Shown here: one piece after another, positions 1 to 9,183 of the stretch
How positions within the stretch are numbered: the stretch's first letter is position 1
Layout: each line of letters begins with the position of its first letter
Source of the DNA: Caulobacter sp. 73W
Lineage (GTDB): Bacteria > Pseudomonadota > Alphaproteobacteria > Caulobacterales > Caulobacteraceae
DNA: 64,000 nucleotides
NCBI RefSeq assembly: GCF_041021955.1
Contig: NZ_CP158375.1
Location: forward strand, 1,984,001 to 2,048,000
Reading direction: 5' to 3'
Position numbers and translations under genes: made by a program
The notes under the pieces: generated by a model
Databases searched by the model: none
The model's input: the letters and a program-made list of their open reading frames with translations, nothing else
Told to the model about the DNA's origin: nothing

Positions 1-140
1 GCAGGGTGCGGGTCGTCATGGTCTGGAGCCCTTGAGCAAGCGACTCCCGCCCCCGGCCCTAGAGCGGCGCCGGATGCGGTTCCGCTTCTAGGTGGCGACG
101 GCCAAGCCCCACCGCAAGGGCGGCCCGCGCCGCCAGCCGG

Positions 141-2057
141 TCAGGAAGAAACCGCAACCCTCTGCGGCTTCTTCACCGGCAGGGACAAGACCAAGCAGCT
201 GCCCTTGCTCGACGGCTCCCAGAAAATCGTTCCCCCGATGGCTTCGGCACGGCTGAGCTGGTTGGCCAGGCCCCGCCCTGTGGACGGCGCCGCCGGATCA
301 AAGCCCTTGCCGTCGTCCTGCACGCGGACCAGCACCCGGTCGTCCTGGGTGTGGATCATCAGGGATATCTGGCGCGCGCCCGCGTGCTTGAGGATGTTGG
401 CGAACGCCTCCTGCAGGATGCGCAGGATGTGCAGGGCGTGGCGCTGGTCGAGCCACTCCAGCGGCGGGATCTCGCTGGCCCGCCAGATCAGCTTGACCCC
501 GCTGGCCTCAAGTCGCGGCTGCAGGCGAAAACGCAAGGTGGCCAGGAGCAGAAGCAGATCGGTCTCCACCGGCTCCATGGAGTTGATGGTCAGCTTCAGA
601 TCGTCGATGCAGCCGTGAAGGATGGCCACAGCATCGATATCGGCCGCGCGATCATTCTCGAACGCGCGCAGCGCCGTCACAAGGCTGGACCCCAGGCCAT
701 CATGCATGTCCTGCATCAGCCGCTGGCGCTCCTTGTGAAGCAGTTCGCGATGCTCGATTTCGCGCAGCTGAGCGTGACTGGCGGTCAATTCCGCTTCGCG
801 CTGTGCGAGTTTGTTGGCCAGCTCCGTCTTGGCCCGGGTCGCGGTCTCCAGCGCTTCGCCGTAGCGACCGTACATGATGTACCAAGACAGCAGGGTGAAC
901 CCGACACCTGCGAAGTTGGTCAGATAGACGTTCTCGATGTTCAAAAGATTCTGCTGAAGGCAAAGGTCGTAAACCCCCGCTGCGATCGTCAACAGGCACC
1001 ACACCCCCATCATCGCGCTCACCCTGGAGCCGGCGCGGGAAGACTTGACGATGGCGTTGATGGCTCCGACCAGGCCCACGGCGAGGAGGTTGGTGTAGAT
1101 CGGCACGGAGATCAGCCCCGGATCGAGAAGTCCGGGCAGCGTGGCGACCGTCCAGCCAGCGGCGATGAACACCATGGTCCAGGTAAGGATCGGCTCTCGT
1201 CGCTCATGCAGCTCTTCGATGAAGAGGTGCGTCGTCAAGATCATCCAATAGGGCGAGACGACAGTCAGCCACCCGAACCAGTCGTCCGAAAGGATCATCG
1301 GACGCGCGCCCATGAAGATGTGCAGCATTCTAGCGAAGCACGCCGCCGACATCGCAAAGTACAACAGGTAGATCCGCTCATTGCGGCGGCCGAACCATAA
1401 GAACAGTCCGAAAACACCCGTCACGAGGAAGGCCACAGCCGAGAAGGACGGCAGCTGCACCTGGAAGAAATATCTGAGCGCGTAGCGAGGAGCGAGCTGC
1501 CAATAATCGCCAACCCATACCGAAGACAGCGCTCCGCCGATGACGCGTACGTGTTGTAGCCGTATCGAAATCGATTTGGGCGCCTCTGACTCCGCGGTAT
1601 GCGGAAGCGCGATCAAAAGCGGCTGGTTGGACCCGTTCCATTGCAGATTTGCATGAGCCTGATGGATCAGCTGGCCATCGGCATAGACCGCCAGCGTCCC
1701 ATCGGACTTGCGGCGTGGGATATAAAGGTAGAGCTGGCGGTCCTCGTCCTGCATAGAGGGTGCTTTCAACCAATACCAGCCGACCTGAGTGGGCATACGC
1801 TCGATTGAAGCGCCCGGGCCCGGCGCTGAGAACGGCTTGGGCGCAAAGGGCAGGTCGATGAGCCGGCCTTGCCACAGACCGGGCGGCTCGGCGCCAGGAG
1901 GTAGCTGGTAGCCGGTTGTGGGCGTCGAGGTCAGCCTAGCGGTCGTTATCCGCTCCCCACGGGCCCGCGCCTGCGAGACAAGCGCTATTCCCAGGAGGAC
2001 CAGACCGAGGACGGCGAAGGCTCCCCACGGAAACCAGCGCGCCCTAAAGAAGACCAT
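141..2057 (-). CDS. 7TM-type sensor histidine kinase (NarL/DesK-like HisKA_3 family)
   Basis: Membrane sensor kinase of 638 aa. The N-terminus has one hydrophobic segment (about residues 11-28). An extracytoplasmic region (30-190) resembles the 7TMR-DISM extracellular domain. About seven further hydrophobic helices fill 200-400, followed by a coiled coil (402-445). The catalytic part has a HisKA_3 H-box with His452 in MHDGLGSS, an N-box (EAFANILKHA, Asn554), and G-boxes DDGKGF and GRGLANQL. The known role of this family is to autophosphorylate and pass the phosphate to a LuxR-type regulator. The partner is surely the upstream gene, whose stop overlaps this start by 14 bp (2044-2057), implying translational coupling. 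The ligand is unknown. Family assignment is firm. Confidence 0.9.
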   Translation of the reverse strand: MVFFRARWFPWGAFAVLGLVLLGIALVSQARARGERITTARLTSTPTTGYQLPPGAEPPGLWQGRLIDLPFAPKPFSAPGPGASIERMPTQVGWYWLKAPSMQDEDRQLYLYIPRRKSDGTLAVYADGQLIHQAHANLQWNGSNQPLLIALPHTAESEAPKSISIRLQHVRVIGGALSSVWVGDYWQLAPRYALRYFFQVQLPSFSAVAFLVTGVFGLFLWFGRRNERIYLLYFAMSAACFARMLHIFMGARPMILSDDWFGWLTVVSPYWMILTTHLFIEELHERREPILTWTMVFIAAGWTVATLPGLLDPGLISVPIYTNLLAVGLVGAINAIVKSSRAGSRVSAMMGVWCLLTIAAGVYDLCLQQNLLNIENVYLTNFAGVGFTLLSWYIMYGRYGEALETATRAKTELANKLAQREAELTASHAQLREIEHRELLHKERQRLMQDMHDGLGSSLVTALRAFENDRAADIDAVAILHGCIDDLKLTINSMEPVETDLLLLLATLRFRLQPRLEASGVKLIWRASEIPPLEWLDQRHALHILRILQEAFANILKHAGARQISLMIHTQDDRVLVRVQDDGKGFDPAAPSTGRGLANQLSRAEAIGGTIFWEPSSKGSCLVLSLPVKKPQRVAVSS

Positions 2058-2727
2058 GCGCTCGCGCCTCGAACACCGCCTCGGTCTTGGAGCGAACCTC
2101 CAGCTTGGCGTAGATGCGCCGCACGAAGGTCAGGACCGTGTTTCGCGAAACGGCCATCAGCTCGGCGATCTCCTCGAACGAGAAGCCTCTAGTGATCAGC
2201 TGCAGCGTCTCCTTCTCGCGGTCGGAGAGGCTGGGAACGCCCTTGGAGCCCTCCGGTTCGGCCGCTTCGGCAGGTCGGTCGTCGGGACGGAACCGCATGA
2301 GCACCTGCCGGGCGATGCGCGGGCTGATCGGACTGCCGCCGCCGTGGAGGACACGGATGTCCTGCGCGATGGTCTCCAGGGGGCTATCTTTAAGCAGGTA
2401 GCCGCTAGCCCCCGCCTCAATGGACGCGATCACATGACGCTCGTCCGCGAAGGTCGTCGCGACCATGATCGCGCATTCCGGCCAGCGAACACGCCCCTCC
2501 GCGATGACCTCAATTCCGGAGCCATCCGGCAGGCCCAGGTCCACCACAAGCACATCCGCCGCCGGGGCGGCGAAGAGCGTCCGCGCTTCGGCGACCGTTG
2601 CGGCGATGCCGGTTGTGATCAAGTCCGGGGCCCCGGCCAAGGCTTGGCGAAACGCAGCCTGGAACGCCGCGTCGTCCTCGACCAGGGCGACTTTAAGCTG
2701 CGCAGGGGATGCGTTTTCGATGCTCAT
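2044..2727 (-). CDS. LuxR/NarL-family response regulator
   Basis: Two-domain regulator of 227 aa. The receiver domain has acidic residues at VEDD (17-19), a phospho-acceptor Asp63 in VVDLGLPDGSG, and the GYLLKD lysine. A C-terminal LuxR helix-turn-helix follows (SDREKETLQL, then FEEIAELMAVSRNTV). I chose ATG at 2727 because the receiver fold begins right after it. An in-frame extension to 2847 adds residues that look non-coding. It is first in an operon with the overlapping kinase gene. Targets are unknown; self-regulation is common in the family but no operator was identified here. Confidence 0.9.
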   Translation of the reverse strand: MSIENASPAQLKVALVEDDAAFQAAFRQALAGAPDLITTGIAATVAEARTLFAAPAADVLVVDLGLPDGSGIEVIAEGRVRWPECAIMVATTFADERHVIASIEAGASGYLLKDSPLETIAQDIRVLHGGGSPISPRIARQVLMRFRPDDRPAEAAEPEGSKGVPSLSDREKETLQLITRGFSFEEIAELMAVSRNTVLTFVRRIYAKLEVRSKTEAVFEARAHGLL

Positions 2728-2913
2728 CTCGTTTATTCTCGCCACACTCAAACGCTTACCCCGCAAGCCATCGCAGACCCTGCGCAGCATGGCGTCATCA
2801 TATCTTGCGACAGGGCCAACATTGCTCCACCGGCGCATAAGCGGCAACTAGCTGGACAACAGTCGGCGCTCAAAGGGGCGCGAGATCAGTTCGCGCTTTT
2901 AGGGGGGCGCGAG

Positions 2914-2949
2914 GGCGTGGGGCGTCGCCTCCTAGCGACGCTCCACGCC
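2914..2949. repeat. 15-bp inverted repeat in a divergent intergenic region
   Basis: The left arm at 2914-2928 pairs with 2935-2949 around a 6-nt loop (CTCCTA); all pairs are Watson-Crick except one G-U. A short T run (CCCTTTTAAG) follows on the + strand. It lies in the 274-bp gap between the divergent regulator gene (start 2727) and the gene starting at 3002. No convergent transcript ends there, so a normal terminator role is not obvious. Otherwise I see no gene in 2728-3001. Confidence 0.55.
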
Positions 2950-3001
2950 GCTTAACCCTTTTAAGAGCGAGGCAGGAGCTTCGGCGCCGGAGGATTTGGC
3001 G

Positions 3002-3679
3002 ATGTCATGGACCGAACCGGTCACGCGGCCGGACGTCCGCCGAAACCATGCGTCGCCGCGACCGCCGGTTTTCTTCGCATCGCGGCTGATCGCCGAAGGC
3101 CGACACACCAAGGTCGTCGAGTACTGCGTGGTCGACGCGGACGGCGGCGTGCAGCTGTTAACGCCGGTGACCTGGTCCGCGGAGACTCTTCGTCCCGACG
3201 TTTGGATTCCCACCAGCGCCGCCCGGACCGCCGTGCGCCTGCTCGGCCAGATGTGCGACGCCGAGGTAGTGGTGGTCGCACACGATCTTGAAGACGAGGT
3301 GCTTCAACCCCTGCGCCTCGGCAAGAAGGGGCGCCGTTTCGTGGAAATGCGCGATGTGCTGAGCCGCGGTGACCTGCGCGATCGCGTGAGCGACCTGGAC
3401 GATCAGATTTCGCTGCTACGCTACGACCGCGGTCGACCGGACAGCGCCTTCGGCGATGCGCTTCTGCTCAGACAATACTGGGATTTCGTCATGATCCACC
3501 TCGGTGAGACTTCGCCGCTGGAAGGGTTGGAACCCGCCCGGGCGACGGAGCTGTCCGCCGTTTCCCGCGCGCCTGCTCGGCGAGCGCATAGCACGCCGGC
3601 CTGGGTGTGGGGTTTTATCGGGGCGATCATTGTCCAAATCCTGGCCCTCGCCGCGCTTTGGATGCTCCCCCAGGGCTAA
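3002..3679 (+). CDS. Conserved-looking hypothetical protein with C-terminal membrane anchor
   Basis: A protein of 225 aa that I do not recognise. The start is set at ATG 3002 because GGAGGA lies 7 nt upstream; TTG 2996 in the same frame would sit on top of that site. Residues 1-150 look like a soluble alpha/beta domain (runs such as EVVVVAHDLEDEVLQPL). A basic, Ala/Pro-rich linker (about 175-197) precedes one hydrophobic helix (GFIGAIIVQILALAALW) at the extreme C-terminus. That arrangement suggests a tail-anchored inner-membrane protein with a cytoplasmic head. It ends 6 bp from the convergent antiporter gene. The function is unknown. Confidence 0.7.
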   Translation: MSWTEPVTRPDVRRNHASPRPPVFFASRLIAEGRHTKVVEYCVVDADGGVQLLTPVTWSAETLRPDVWIPTSAARTAVRLLGQMCDAEVVVVAHDLEDEVLQPLRLGKKGRRFVEMRDVLSRGDLRDRVSDLDDQISLLRYDRGRPDSAFGDALLLRQYWDFVMIHLGETSPLEGLEPARATELSAVSRAPARRAHSTPAWVWGFIGAIIVQILALAALWMLPQG

Positions 3680-3685
3680 AGCCGG

Positions 3686-5320
3686 TCAGCGGCTCCAGCG
3701 CGTCTCCATAAGGTCGATCTCACGCACCAAGTCGCGAGCGATATCGTCCTTGAGAAGACGACGGCGCACCATGCCGAACAGCTCCTCGCGCTCGGCCTTG
3801 AGGGCGGCCAGCCGCAGGTTGCGGTCGATCTCCTCCATCATCTGAACCAGCTCGGCGTCGCCGCCCTCGCGCGCGCCGCCGTCGATACGGCGTCGATAGA
3901 GTCCCATGACCCGGGCCGCCGCCTCGGCGTGCAGATCGGCATGCTCTTCCTGGCCCGCGCCCGGCTGAAACTGCTCGATGGCCCGGATCGCCGCCTTCGC
4001 CGCCGCCACGCGCGCGGCCTGCACCTCGCCATGACGGCCCTGCTCTTCGTCGGCTTCAATCCCGCGCATGGCCCATGGCAGCGCCAGGGCCGCCAGGATC
4101 AACGACGTCAGAATGACGCCCGCCGCCAGGAAGATGGCCAGGTTGCGGGCGGGCATCAGTGAGCCGTCAGCGACGAAGAAGGGAATGGTCAGGACGCCCG
4201 CCAGCGACACCGCCCCTCGAACGCCGGCCAGGGAGATCGCCGCCACCATGCGCCAACTGGGCCGCACGAAGGACTCGTCGCGCCGGACTTGGCGCAGCCC
4301 CGCCATGCGGATCGACACCCACACCCAGAGGAACCGAAGGATCGCCAGGGCCACGGTGATGGCCAGCACATAGACCGCCATCCACCACACCTCGTGGTGG
4401 CCGGACTGGCGCACCGTTCGGGCGGCCTTCTCCAGGATCGAGGGCATCTGCTGGCCCAGAAGGACGAAAACCGCGCCGTTGGCGGTGAAGGCCACGGTGT
4501 CCCAGACAGCGCTGCGCCGGACACGCGTGCCGGCCTGCAGTTGGCCGCCCAGCTCCACATAGCTCATGGCAACGCCCGCCGACACGGCGGCCATGATGCC
4601 CGAGCAATGCAGCGCCTCCGCCGCCAGGTAGGCGCCGAAAGGGATCAGCAGGCTGATCAGAATCTCGGCTCCGGGATCCTCGCCGAACCGGCGCGCCAGC
4701 CGCGACTTGATGAAACTGACCGTCAGGGTGAAGCCCGCGCCCGCGGCCACGCCGCCCAGCGCCAGCCACAGGAAACTCAGCACCGCGTCTGGCAGCGAGA
4801 ACACCCCCGTCACCGCGGCGGCGATGGCGAAACGCAGACAGACCAGGCCCGAAGCGTCGTTGAGTAGGGACTCCGCCTCGAGCACCCGCATGATCCGTTC
4901 GGGGAATGGGGTGCGCCGGGTGATCGCCGACACCGCCACCGGATCGGTGGGCGCCAGCACCGCCGCCAAGGCGAAGGCCACCGGCAGCGGCATGGCCGGG
5001 ATCAGCCAATGGATGAAGAAGCCCATCCCCACCACGGTGAACACCACCAGACCGAGGGCGAGCTGCAGGATCGGCCGCGCGTCCTGCTTCAGATTGTGCT
5101 TGGGCATGCGCCAGCCGTCGAGAAACAGCAGCGGCGGCAGGATCAGCAGGAAGAAGATCTCCGGCCGCAGATCGATGGTGACGCCGGCCAGGCCCGCGAT
5201 CGCCGCGCCCAACGCCACCTGGACCAGAGGCAGCGGCACCGCCACGGGCAGCATGCGCACCAGATAGCCGCTGGCCACGACGGCCAGCAGCAGCAACAAA
5301 ACCAAAGTCACGATCGCCAT
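3686..5320 (-). CDS. Cation/proton antiporter, CPA1 (NhaP/YjcE-like) family
   Basis: Inner-membrane Na+(K+)/H+ exchanger of 544 aa, with about 12 hydrophobic helices up to residue ~410 and a charged cytoplasmic tail of about 130 aa rich in Arg/Glu. Family hallmarks are APTDPVAVSAI and the transport-site Asp in ESLLNDASGLV. I use ATG 5320 (MAIVTLVLLLLL), which has AAGGTG 6 nt upstream; a longer start at 5389 would prepend a non-hydrophobic stretch. It exports cations and imports protons to control pH and sodium. The cation cannot be decided from sequence. Confidence 0.9.
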   Translation of the reverse strand: MAIVTLVLLLLLAVVASGYLVRMLPVAVPLPLVQVALGAAIAGLAGVTIDLRPEIFFLLILPPLLFLDGWRMPKHNLKQDARPILQLALGLVVFTVVGMGFFIHWLIPAMPLPVAFALAAVLAPTDPVAVSAITRRTPFPERIMRVLEAESLLNDASGLVCLRFAIAAAVTGVFSLPDAVLSFLWLALGGVAAGAGFTLTVSFIKSRLARRFGEDPGAEILISLLIPFGAYLAAEALHCSGIMAAVSAGVAMSYVELGGQLQAGTRVRRSAVWDTVAFTANGAVFVLLGQQMPSILEKAARTVRQSGHHEVWWMAVYVLAITVALAILRFLWVWVSIRMAGLRQVRRDESFVRPSWRMVAAISLAGVRGAVSLAGVLTIPFFVADGSLMPARNLAIFLAAGVILTSLILAALALPWAMRGIEADEEQGRHGEVQAARVAAAKAAIRAIEQFQPGAGQEEHADLHAEAAARVMGLYRRRIDGGAREGGDAELVQMMEEIDRNLRLAALKAEREELFGMVRRRLLKDDIARDLVREIDLMETRWSR

Positions 5321-5436
5321 GGCCGCACCTTGCCGGGCGCGGCCTGCGGCATCAACCGCGCGTGCGAGCCCATGTCGCAGCGACGACATTCCTCGCCATG
5401 GTTAAGGAAGGCCTCCCTCCTGCCCCGGATTCCTCC

Positions 5437-5634
5437 ATGTTCAAGCTGCTGACCGTCGGCGTCGTGTCCGAATACATGTCCTGCGCCGCCGTGATCTTGG
5501 CCGGCACCCTGGTCGGCGGCTATGCGGCCCAGGGCATGACCACCGCCCAGTGGATCGGCGGCCTCGCCGCCGTGGTCGGCGCCATCGCCTGGGCGGTGAT
5601 CGTGCGGGCCTGGCCCGACACGCCCAGGGCGTAA
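5437..5634 (+). CDS. Small two-helix membrane protein
   Basis: A 65-aa hydrophobic protein with two predicted transmembrane helices (about 6-28 and 38-57) joined by a Gly/Ala-rich turn, ending WPDTPRA. No domain is recognisable. The start is uncertain: ATG 5437 begins directly before the first helix but lacks a clear ribosome site, and ATG 5398 would add 13 residues. It is divergent from the antiporter. Codon use matches its neighbours, which supports it being real. Confidence 0.5.
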   Translation: MFKLLTVGVVSEYMSCAAVILAGTLVGGYAAQGMTTAQWIGGLAAVVGAIAWAVIVRAWPDTPRA

Positions 5635-5706
5635 ACAGCACACAGCGACTGGCGCGGCGCGCGGGCCGCGGGTTAAGACTCGCCCCCTCAGTATTCGGGG
5701 GGACTT

Positions 5707-8700
5707 ATGAAGCGCCTATTCCTGACAACCGCCGTCGGCATCGCCGCGGCGTTCGCCACCACCGCCATCGCCCAGGACGCCAAGCCGGCCGACAAGCCCA
5801 AGTGGGACGTCTCCAATCCCCCCGGCCCGGGCAGGGACGTGAAGATCGACGTCACCTCCGGCACCTGGATGGCCGTGGACGTCAGCCCTGACGGCAAGGA
5901 AATCGTCTTCGACCTGCTGGGCGACCTCTATGTGATGCCCATCGCCGGCGGCGAGGCCAAGGCCCTGACCACCGGCGTCGCCTGGGACATGCAGCCCCGA
6001 TATTCGCCCAACGGCCGCTGGATCGCCTTCACCTCGGACCGCGGCGGCGGCGACAACATCTGGGTCATGGACCGCGACGGGTCGAACCTGAAGCAGGTGT
6101 CCAAGGAGACCTTTCGCCTCCTGAACTCCCCGGCCTGGACGCCGGACAGCGAATTCCTGGTCGCCCGCAAGCACTTCACCTCCGGGCGCTCGCTCGGCGC
6201 GGGCGAGATGTGGCTTTATCACCGCGGCGGCGGCGACGGCGTGCAACTGACCGAGCGCCGCACCCAGCAGAAGGACACGGGGGAACCGGCCTTCTCGCCC
6301 GACGGCCGCTATCTCTATTACAGCGACGAGACCACGCCCGGCGGCGTGTTCGAGTACAGCAAGGATCCCAACTCCCAGCTCTATGTGATCCAGCGCCTGG
6401 ATCGCCAGAGCGGCGAGACCGAGCCTTTCGTCACCGGCCCCGGCGGCTCGATCCGCCCGACGCCCTCGCCCGACGGCAAGTCGCTGGCCTTCATCCGCCG
6501 CGACCGCTTCCAGTCGAAGCTGTACGTCCTCGACATCGAGAGCGGCCGCGAGACCGTGGTCTATGATCACCTCGACCGCGATATGCAGGAGACATGGGCG
6601 ATCCACGGCGTCTATCCCGGCATCGCCTGGACGCCCGATAACAAGTCCCTGGTCTTCTGGGCCGGCGGCAAGATCAATCGCGTGGACGTCGCCTCCAAGA
6701 GCGCCGCGGTGATCCCCTTCCACGTGGCGACCACCCGCCGCGTAGCCGACGCCGTCCGCTTCCCCGTCGAGGTCGCGCCCGACCAGTTCGAGGTGAAGAT
6801 GACCCGCTGGGCGTCCACCTCGCCGGACGGCAAGAAGGCGGTGTTCGAGGCCCTGGGCCATCTGTGGATCAAGGACGTGTCCGGCGGCGCCGCGCGTCGC
6901 CTGACCAAGCAGAACGACCACTTCGAGCTCTATCCGTCCTGGTCGCGCGACAGCCGCTCCATTGTCTACACGACCTGGAACGACAAGGACTTCGGCTCGA
7001 TCCGCGTGGTCTCAGCCACGGGCGGCGAAGGCCGCAAGGTCACCAGCAAGCCGGGCGACTACGTCGAGCCGGTGTTCTCGCCGGACGGCCAGACCATCGT
7101 CTATCGCGCCACCCGCGACGGCTTCCTGATCTCGTCGGTGAACGCCCGCGAGACCGGCCTCTATGCGATCCCGACCAAGGGCGGCGAGGCGACCCAGATC
7201 AGCAAGAAGGGCGCCGCCCCGCAGTTCGGCGCCAAGTCCGACCGCGTGTTCTTCATGACCAACGACGGCGACAAGCGCACCCTGCGCTCGGCGACCGTCG
7301 CCGGCGGCGACGAGCGCTCGCACCTGACGTCCCAGTGGGCGAGTGAGTTCTCGATCTCTCCGGACGAGAAGTGGCTGGCCTGGACCGAGCGGTTCAACGT
7401 CTATGTCGCGCCGTTCGTGGCCTCGTCCAAGACGCTGCAGATGGCCCCCAAGGGCTCGGCCCTGCCGCAGGCCAAGGTCACCCGCGACGCCGGCGAATGG
7501 CTGCACTGGTCGGGCGACTCCAAGCGCCTGCAATGGTCACTGGGCAACGAGCTGTTCAGCCGCGACTTGAAGGACAGCTTCGCCTTCGTGGACGGCGCGC
7601 CGGCCACCCTGCCCAAGCCGCCGGAAGCCGGCATCAAGCTCGGCTTCATGCAGGCCTATGACAAGCCGACGGGCCGCGTCGCCCTGACCGGCGGCCGCCT
7701 GATCACCATGAAAGGCGACGAGGTCATCGAGGACGGCGTCGTCATCTTGAACGGCAACCGCATCGAGGCCGTCGGCCCCCGTGCGTCCGTCTCGGTCCCG
7801 GGCGACGCCAAGGTCATCGACATCGCCGGCAAGACCGTGATCCCCGGCCTGATCGACGCCCACTGGCACGGCTCCATGGGCGCCGACGAGATCATCCCGC
7901 AGCAGAGCTGGGAGAACTACGCCTCGCTCGGCTACGGCGTGACGACCCTGCACGATCCGTCGAACGACACGACCGAGATCTTCGCCCACAGCGAACTGGG
8001 CAAGGCGGGCAGGGTCGTGGCCCCGCGCATCTTCGGCACCGGGCAGATCCTCTACGGGGCGACCACGGCCGGCACGGCGCAGATCGACAGCCTGGACGAC
8101 GCCCTGGGTCACCTGCGCCGGCTGAAGGCCGCCGGCGCCTGGTCGGTGAAGAGCTACAACCAGCCGCGTCGTGAACAACGCCAGCAGATCATCGAAGCCG
8201 CCCGCCAGCTGGGCATGATGGTCACGCCGGAAGGCGGCTCGCTGTACCACATGAACATGAACATGATCGCCGACGGGCACACCACCATCGAGCACTCCGT
8301 GCCGGTGGCGAAGATGTACGAGGACGTCGATCAGCTCTGGAGCCAGTCCAAGACCGCCTACACCCCGACCCTGGTCGTGGCCTTCGGCGGCTTCGCGGGC
8401 GACCTCTACTGGACCCAGGCCACCGAGGTCTGGAAGGAGCCGATCCTCAACAAGTACGTGCCGCGCCGCCTGATCGACTCCACCACCCGTCGTCCGACCA
8501 AGGTGCTGGAGGAGGAGGCCAACCACATCAACGTGGCGCGCGAGGCCAAGGAGCTGAACGACCTGGGCGTGCCCGTGTCGATCGGCGCCCACGGCCAGCG
8601 TGAAGGCCTGGGTTCGCACTGGGAGCTGTGGAGCTTTGTCCAAGGCGGCATGAGCAACCACCAGGCGCTCAAGACCGGGACCATCAACCCCGCCCGCGCC

Positions 8701-8964
8701 CTTGGGATGGACAAGGACCTGGGCTCGCTGGAGGCCGGCAAGCTGGCCGACCTGGTGGTGCTGGACAACAACCCGCTGGAGAACATCCGCAACACCACCT
8801 CGATCCGTTACGTGATCGCCAACGGCCGCGTCTATGACGACAACATGGACGAGGTCGGCACGCGGATGCGCAAGCGCATGCCGTTCTGGTTCGCCGAAAC
8901 CGGCGGCGAGGTATGGAGCGCCGGCGGCCTGACCAACGCCAACACCCATACCCACGAAGACTAA
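5707..8964 (+). CDS. Secreted beta-propeller / amidohydrolase two-domain protein
   Basis: A 1085-aa exported protein. A Sec signal peptide (MKRLFLTTAVGIAAAFATT, cut near AIAQ) is followed by many TolB/PD40-type propeller repeats (recurring SPDGK and SPNGRWIAF) to about residue 640. An amidohydrolase domain then runs to the end. The metal site is seen as GLIDAHWHGS (HxH), EHSVPV and IGAHGQREG, and the domain ends with the usual GSLEAGKLADLVVLD strand. Such fusions are annotated as periplasmic amidohydrolases or peptidase-like enzymes with unknown substrates. GGGGGA stands ahead of the ATG and a strong terminator follows. Confidence 0.88.
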   Translation: MKRLFLTTAVGIAAAFATTAIAQDAKPADKPKWDVSNPPGPGRDVKIDVTSGTWMAVDVSPDGKEIVFDLLGDLYVMPIAGGEAKALTTGVAWDMQPRYSPNGRWIAFTSDRGGGDNIWVMDRDGSNLKQVSKETFRLLNSPAWTPDSEFLVARKHFTSGRSLGAGEMWLYHRGGGDGVQLTERRTQQKDTGEPAFSPDGRYLYYSDETTPGGVFEYSKDPNSQLYVIQRLDRQSGETEPFVTGPGGSIRPTPSPDGKSLAFIRRDRFQSKLYVLDIESGRETVVYDHLDRDMQETWAIHGVYPGIAWTPDNKSLVFWAGGKINRVDVASKSAAVIPFHVATTRRVADAVRFPVEVAPDQFEVKMTRWASTSPDGKKAVFEALGHLWIKDVSGGAARRLTKQNDHFELYPSWSRDSRSIVYTTWNDKDFGSIRVVSATGGEGRKVTSKPGDYVEPVFSPDGQTIVYRATRDGFLISSVNARETGLYAIPTKGGEATQISKKGAAPQFGAKSDRVFFMTNDGDKRTLRSATVAGGDERSHLTSQWASEFSISPDEKWLAWTERFNVYVAPFVASSKTLQMAPKGSALPQAKVTRDAGEWLHWSGDSKRLQWSLGNELFSRDLKDSFAFVDGAPATLPKPPEAGIKLGFMQAYDKPTGRVALTGGRLITMKGDEVIEDGVVILNGNRIEAVGPRASVSVPGDAKVIDIAGKTVIPGLIDAHWHGSMGADEIIPQQSWENYASLGYGVTTLHDPSNDTTEIFAHSELGKAGRVVAPRIFGTGQILYGATTAGTAQIDSLDDALGHLRRLKAAGAWSVKSYNQPRREQRQQIIEAARQLGMMVTPEGGSLYHMNMNMIADGHTTIEHSVPVAKMYEDVDQLWSQSKTAYTPTLVVAFGGFAGDLYWTQATEVWKEPILNKYVPRRLIDSTTRRPTKVLEEEANHINVAREAKELNDLGVPVSIGAHGQREGLGSHWELWSFVQGGMSNHQALKTGTINPARALGMDKDLGSLEAGKLADLVVLDNNPLENIRNTTSIRYVIANGRVYDDNMDEVGTRMRKRMPFWFAETGGEVWSAGGLTNANTHTHED

Positions 8965-8988
8965 GGGCTCCCAGGAGCCTGCAACGAG

Positions 8989-9014
8989 ACGGCCCCGGAG
9001 CGATCCGGGGCCGT
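8989..9014 (+). terminator. Rho-independent-type hairpin after the amidohydrolase
   Basis: ACGGCCCCGGA pairs with TCCGGGGCCGT around a GCGA tetraloop, 25 nt after the amidohydrolase stop. The T-tract is weak (TCTCAT). Confidence 0.7.
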
Positions 9015-9038
9015 TCTCATATGGCGCCGAAGAAAAAG

Positions 9039-9062
9039 GCCCCGGCCTTGGAGGGCCGGGGC
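9039..9062 (-). terminator. Hairpin terminator facing the minus strand
   Basis: GCCCCGGCC pairs with GGCCGGGGC. The A5 run at 9033-9037 becomes a T-tract when read on the minus strand. No minus-strand gene lies just to the right, so it may stop antisense readthrough coming from the OmpA-type gene, or act as one half of a bidirectional pair with 8989-9014. Confidence 0.5.
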
Positions 9063-9183
9063 GAAGTCGCAATCATTTGGGGGACACTGCTGAACTAGCT
9101 CAACCATAACGGAGCTGAGCCATTCGGGTTCCCGCTCGACGGCGCAATGTTCGAGGGGAAGCGCGTCAGCGCGCTGCCGGGCG

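Noticed and set aside
1..140. C-terminal end of another gene at the window start
   Set aside because: Short open stretches exist in two frames, but there is no recognisable protein motif or terminator; left unannotated.
2951..2965. CtrA box (TTAACCCTTTTAA) upstream of the 3002 gene
   Set aside because: The half-site spacing is 5 bp, not 7.
5716..6921. A 401-codon minus-strand frame inside the amidohydrolase
   Set aside because: It is antisense to clear propeller repeats and has no signal, domain or ribosome site.
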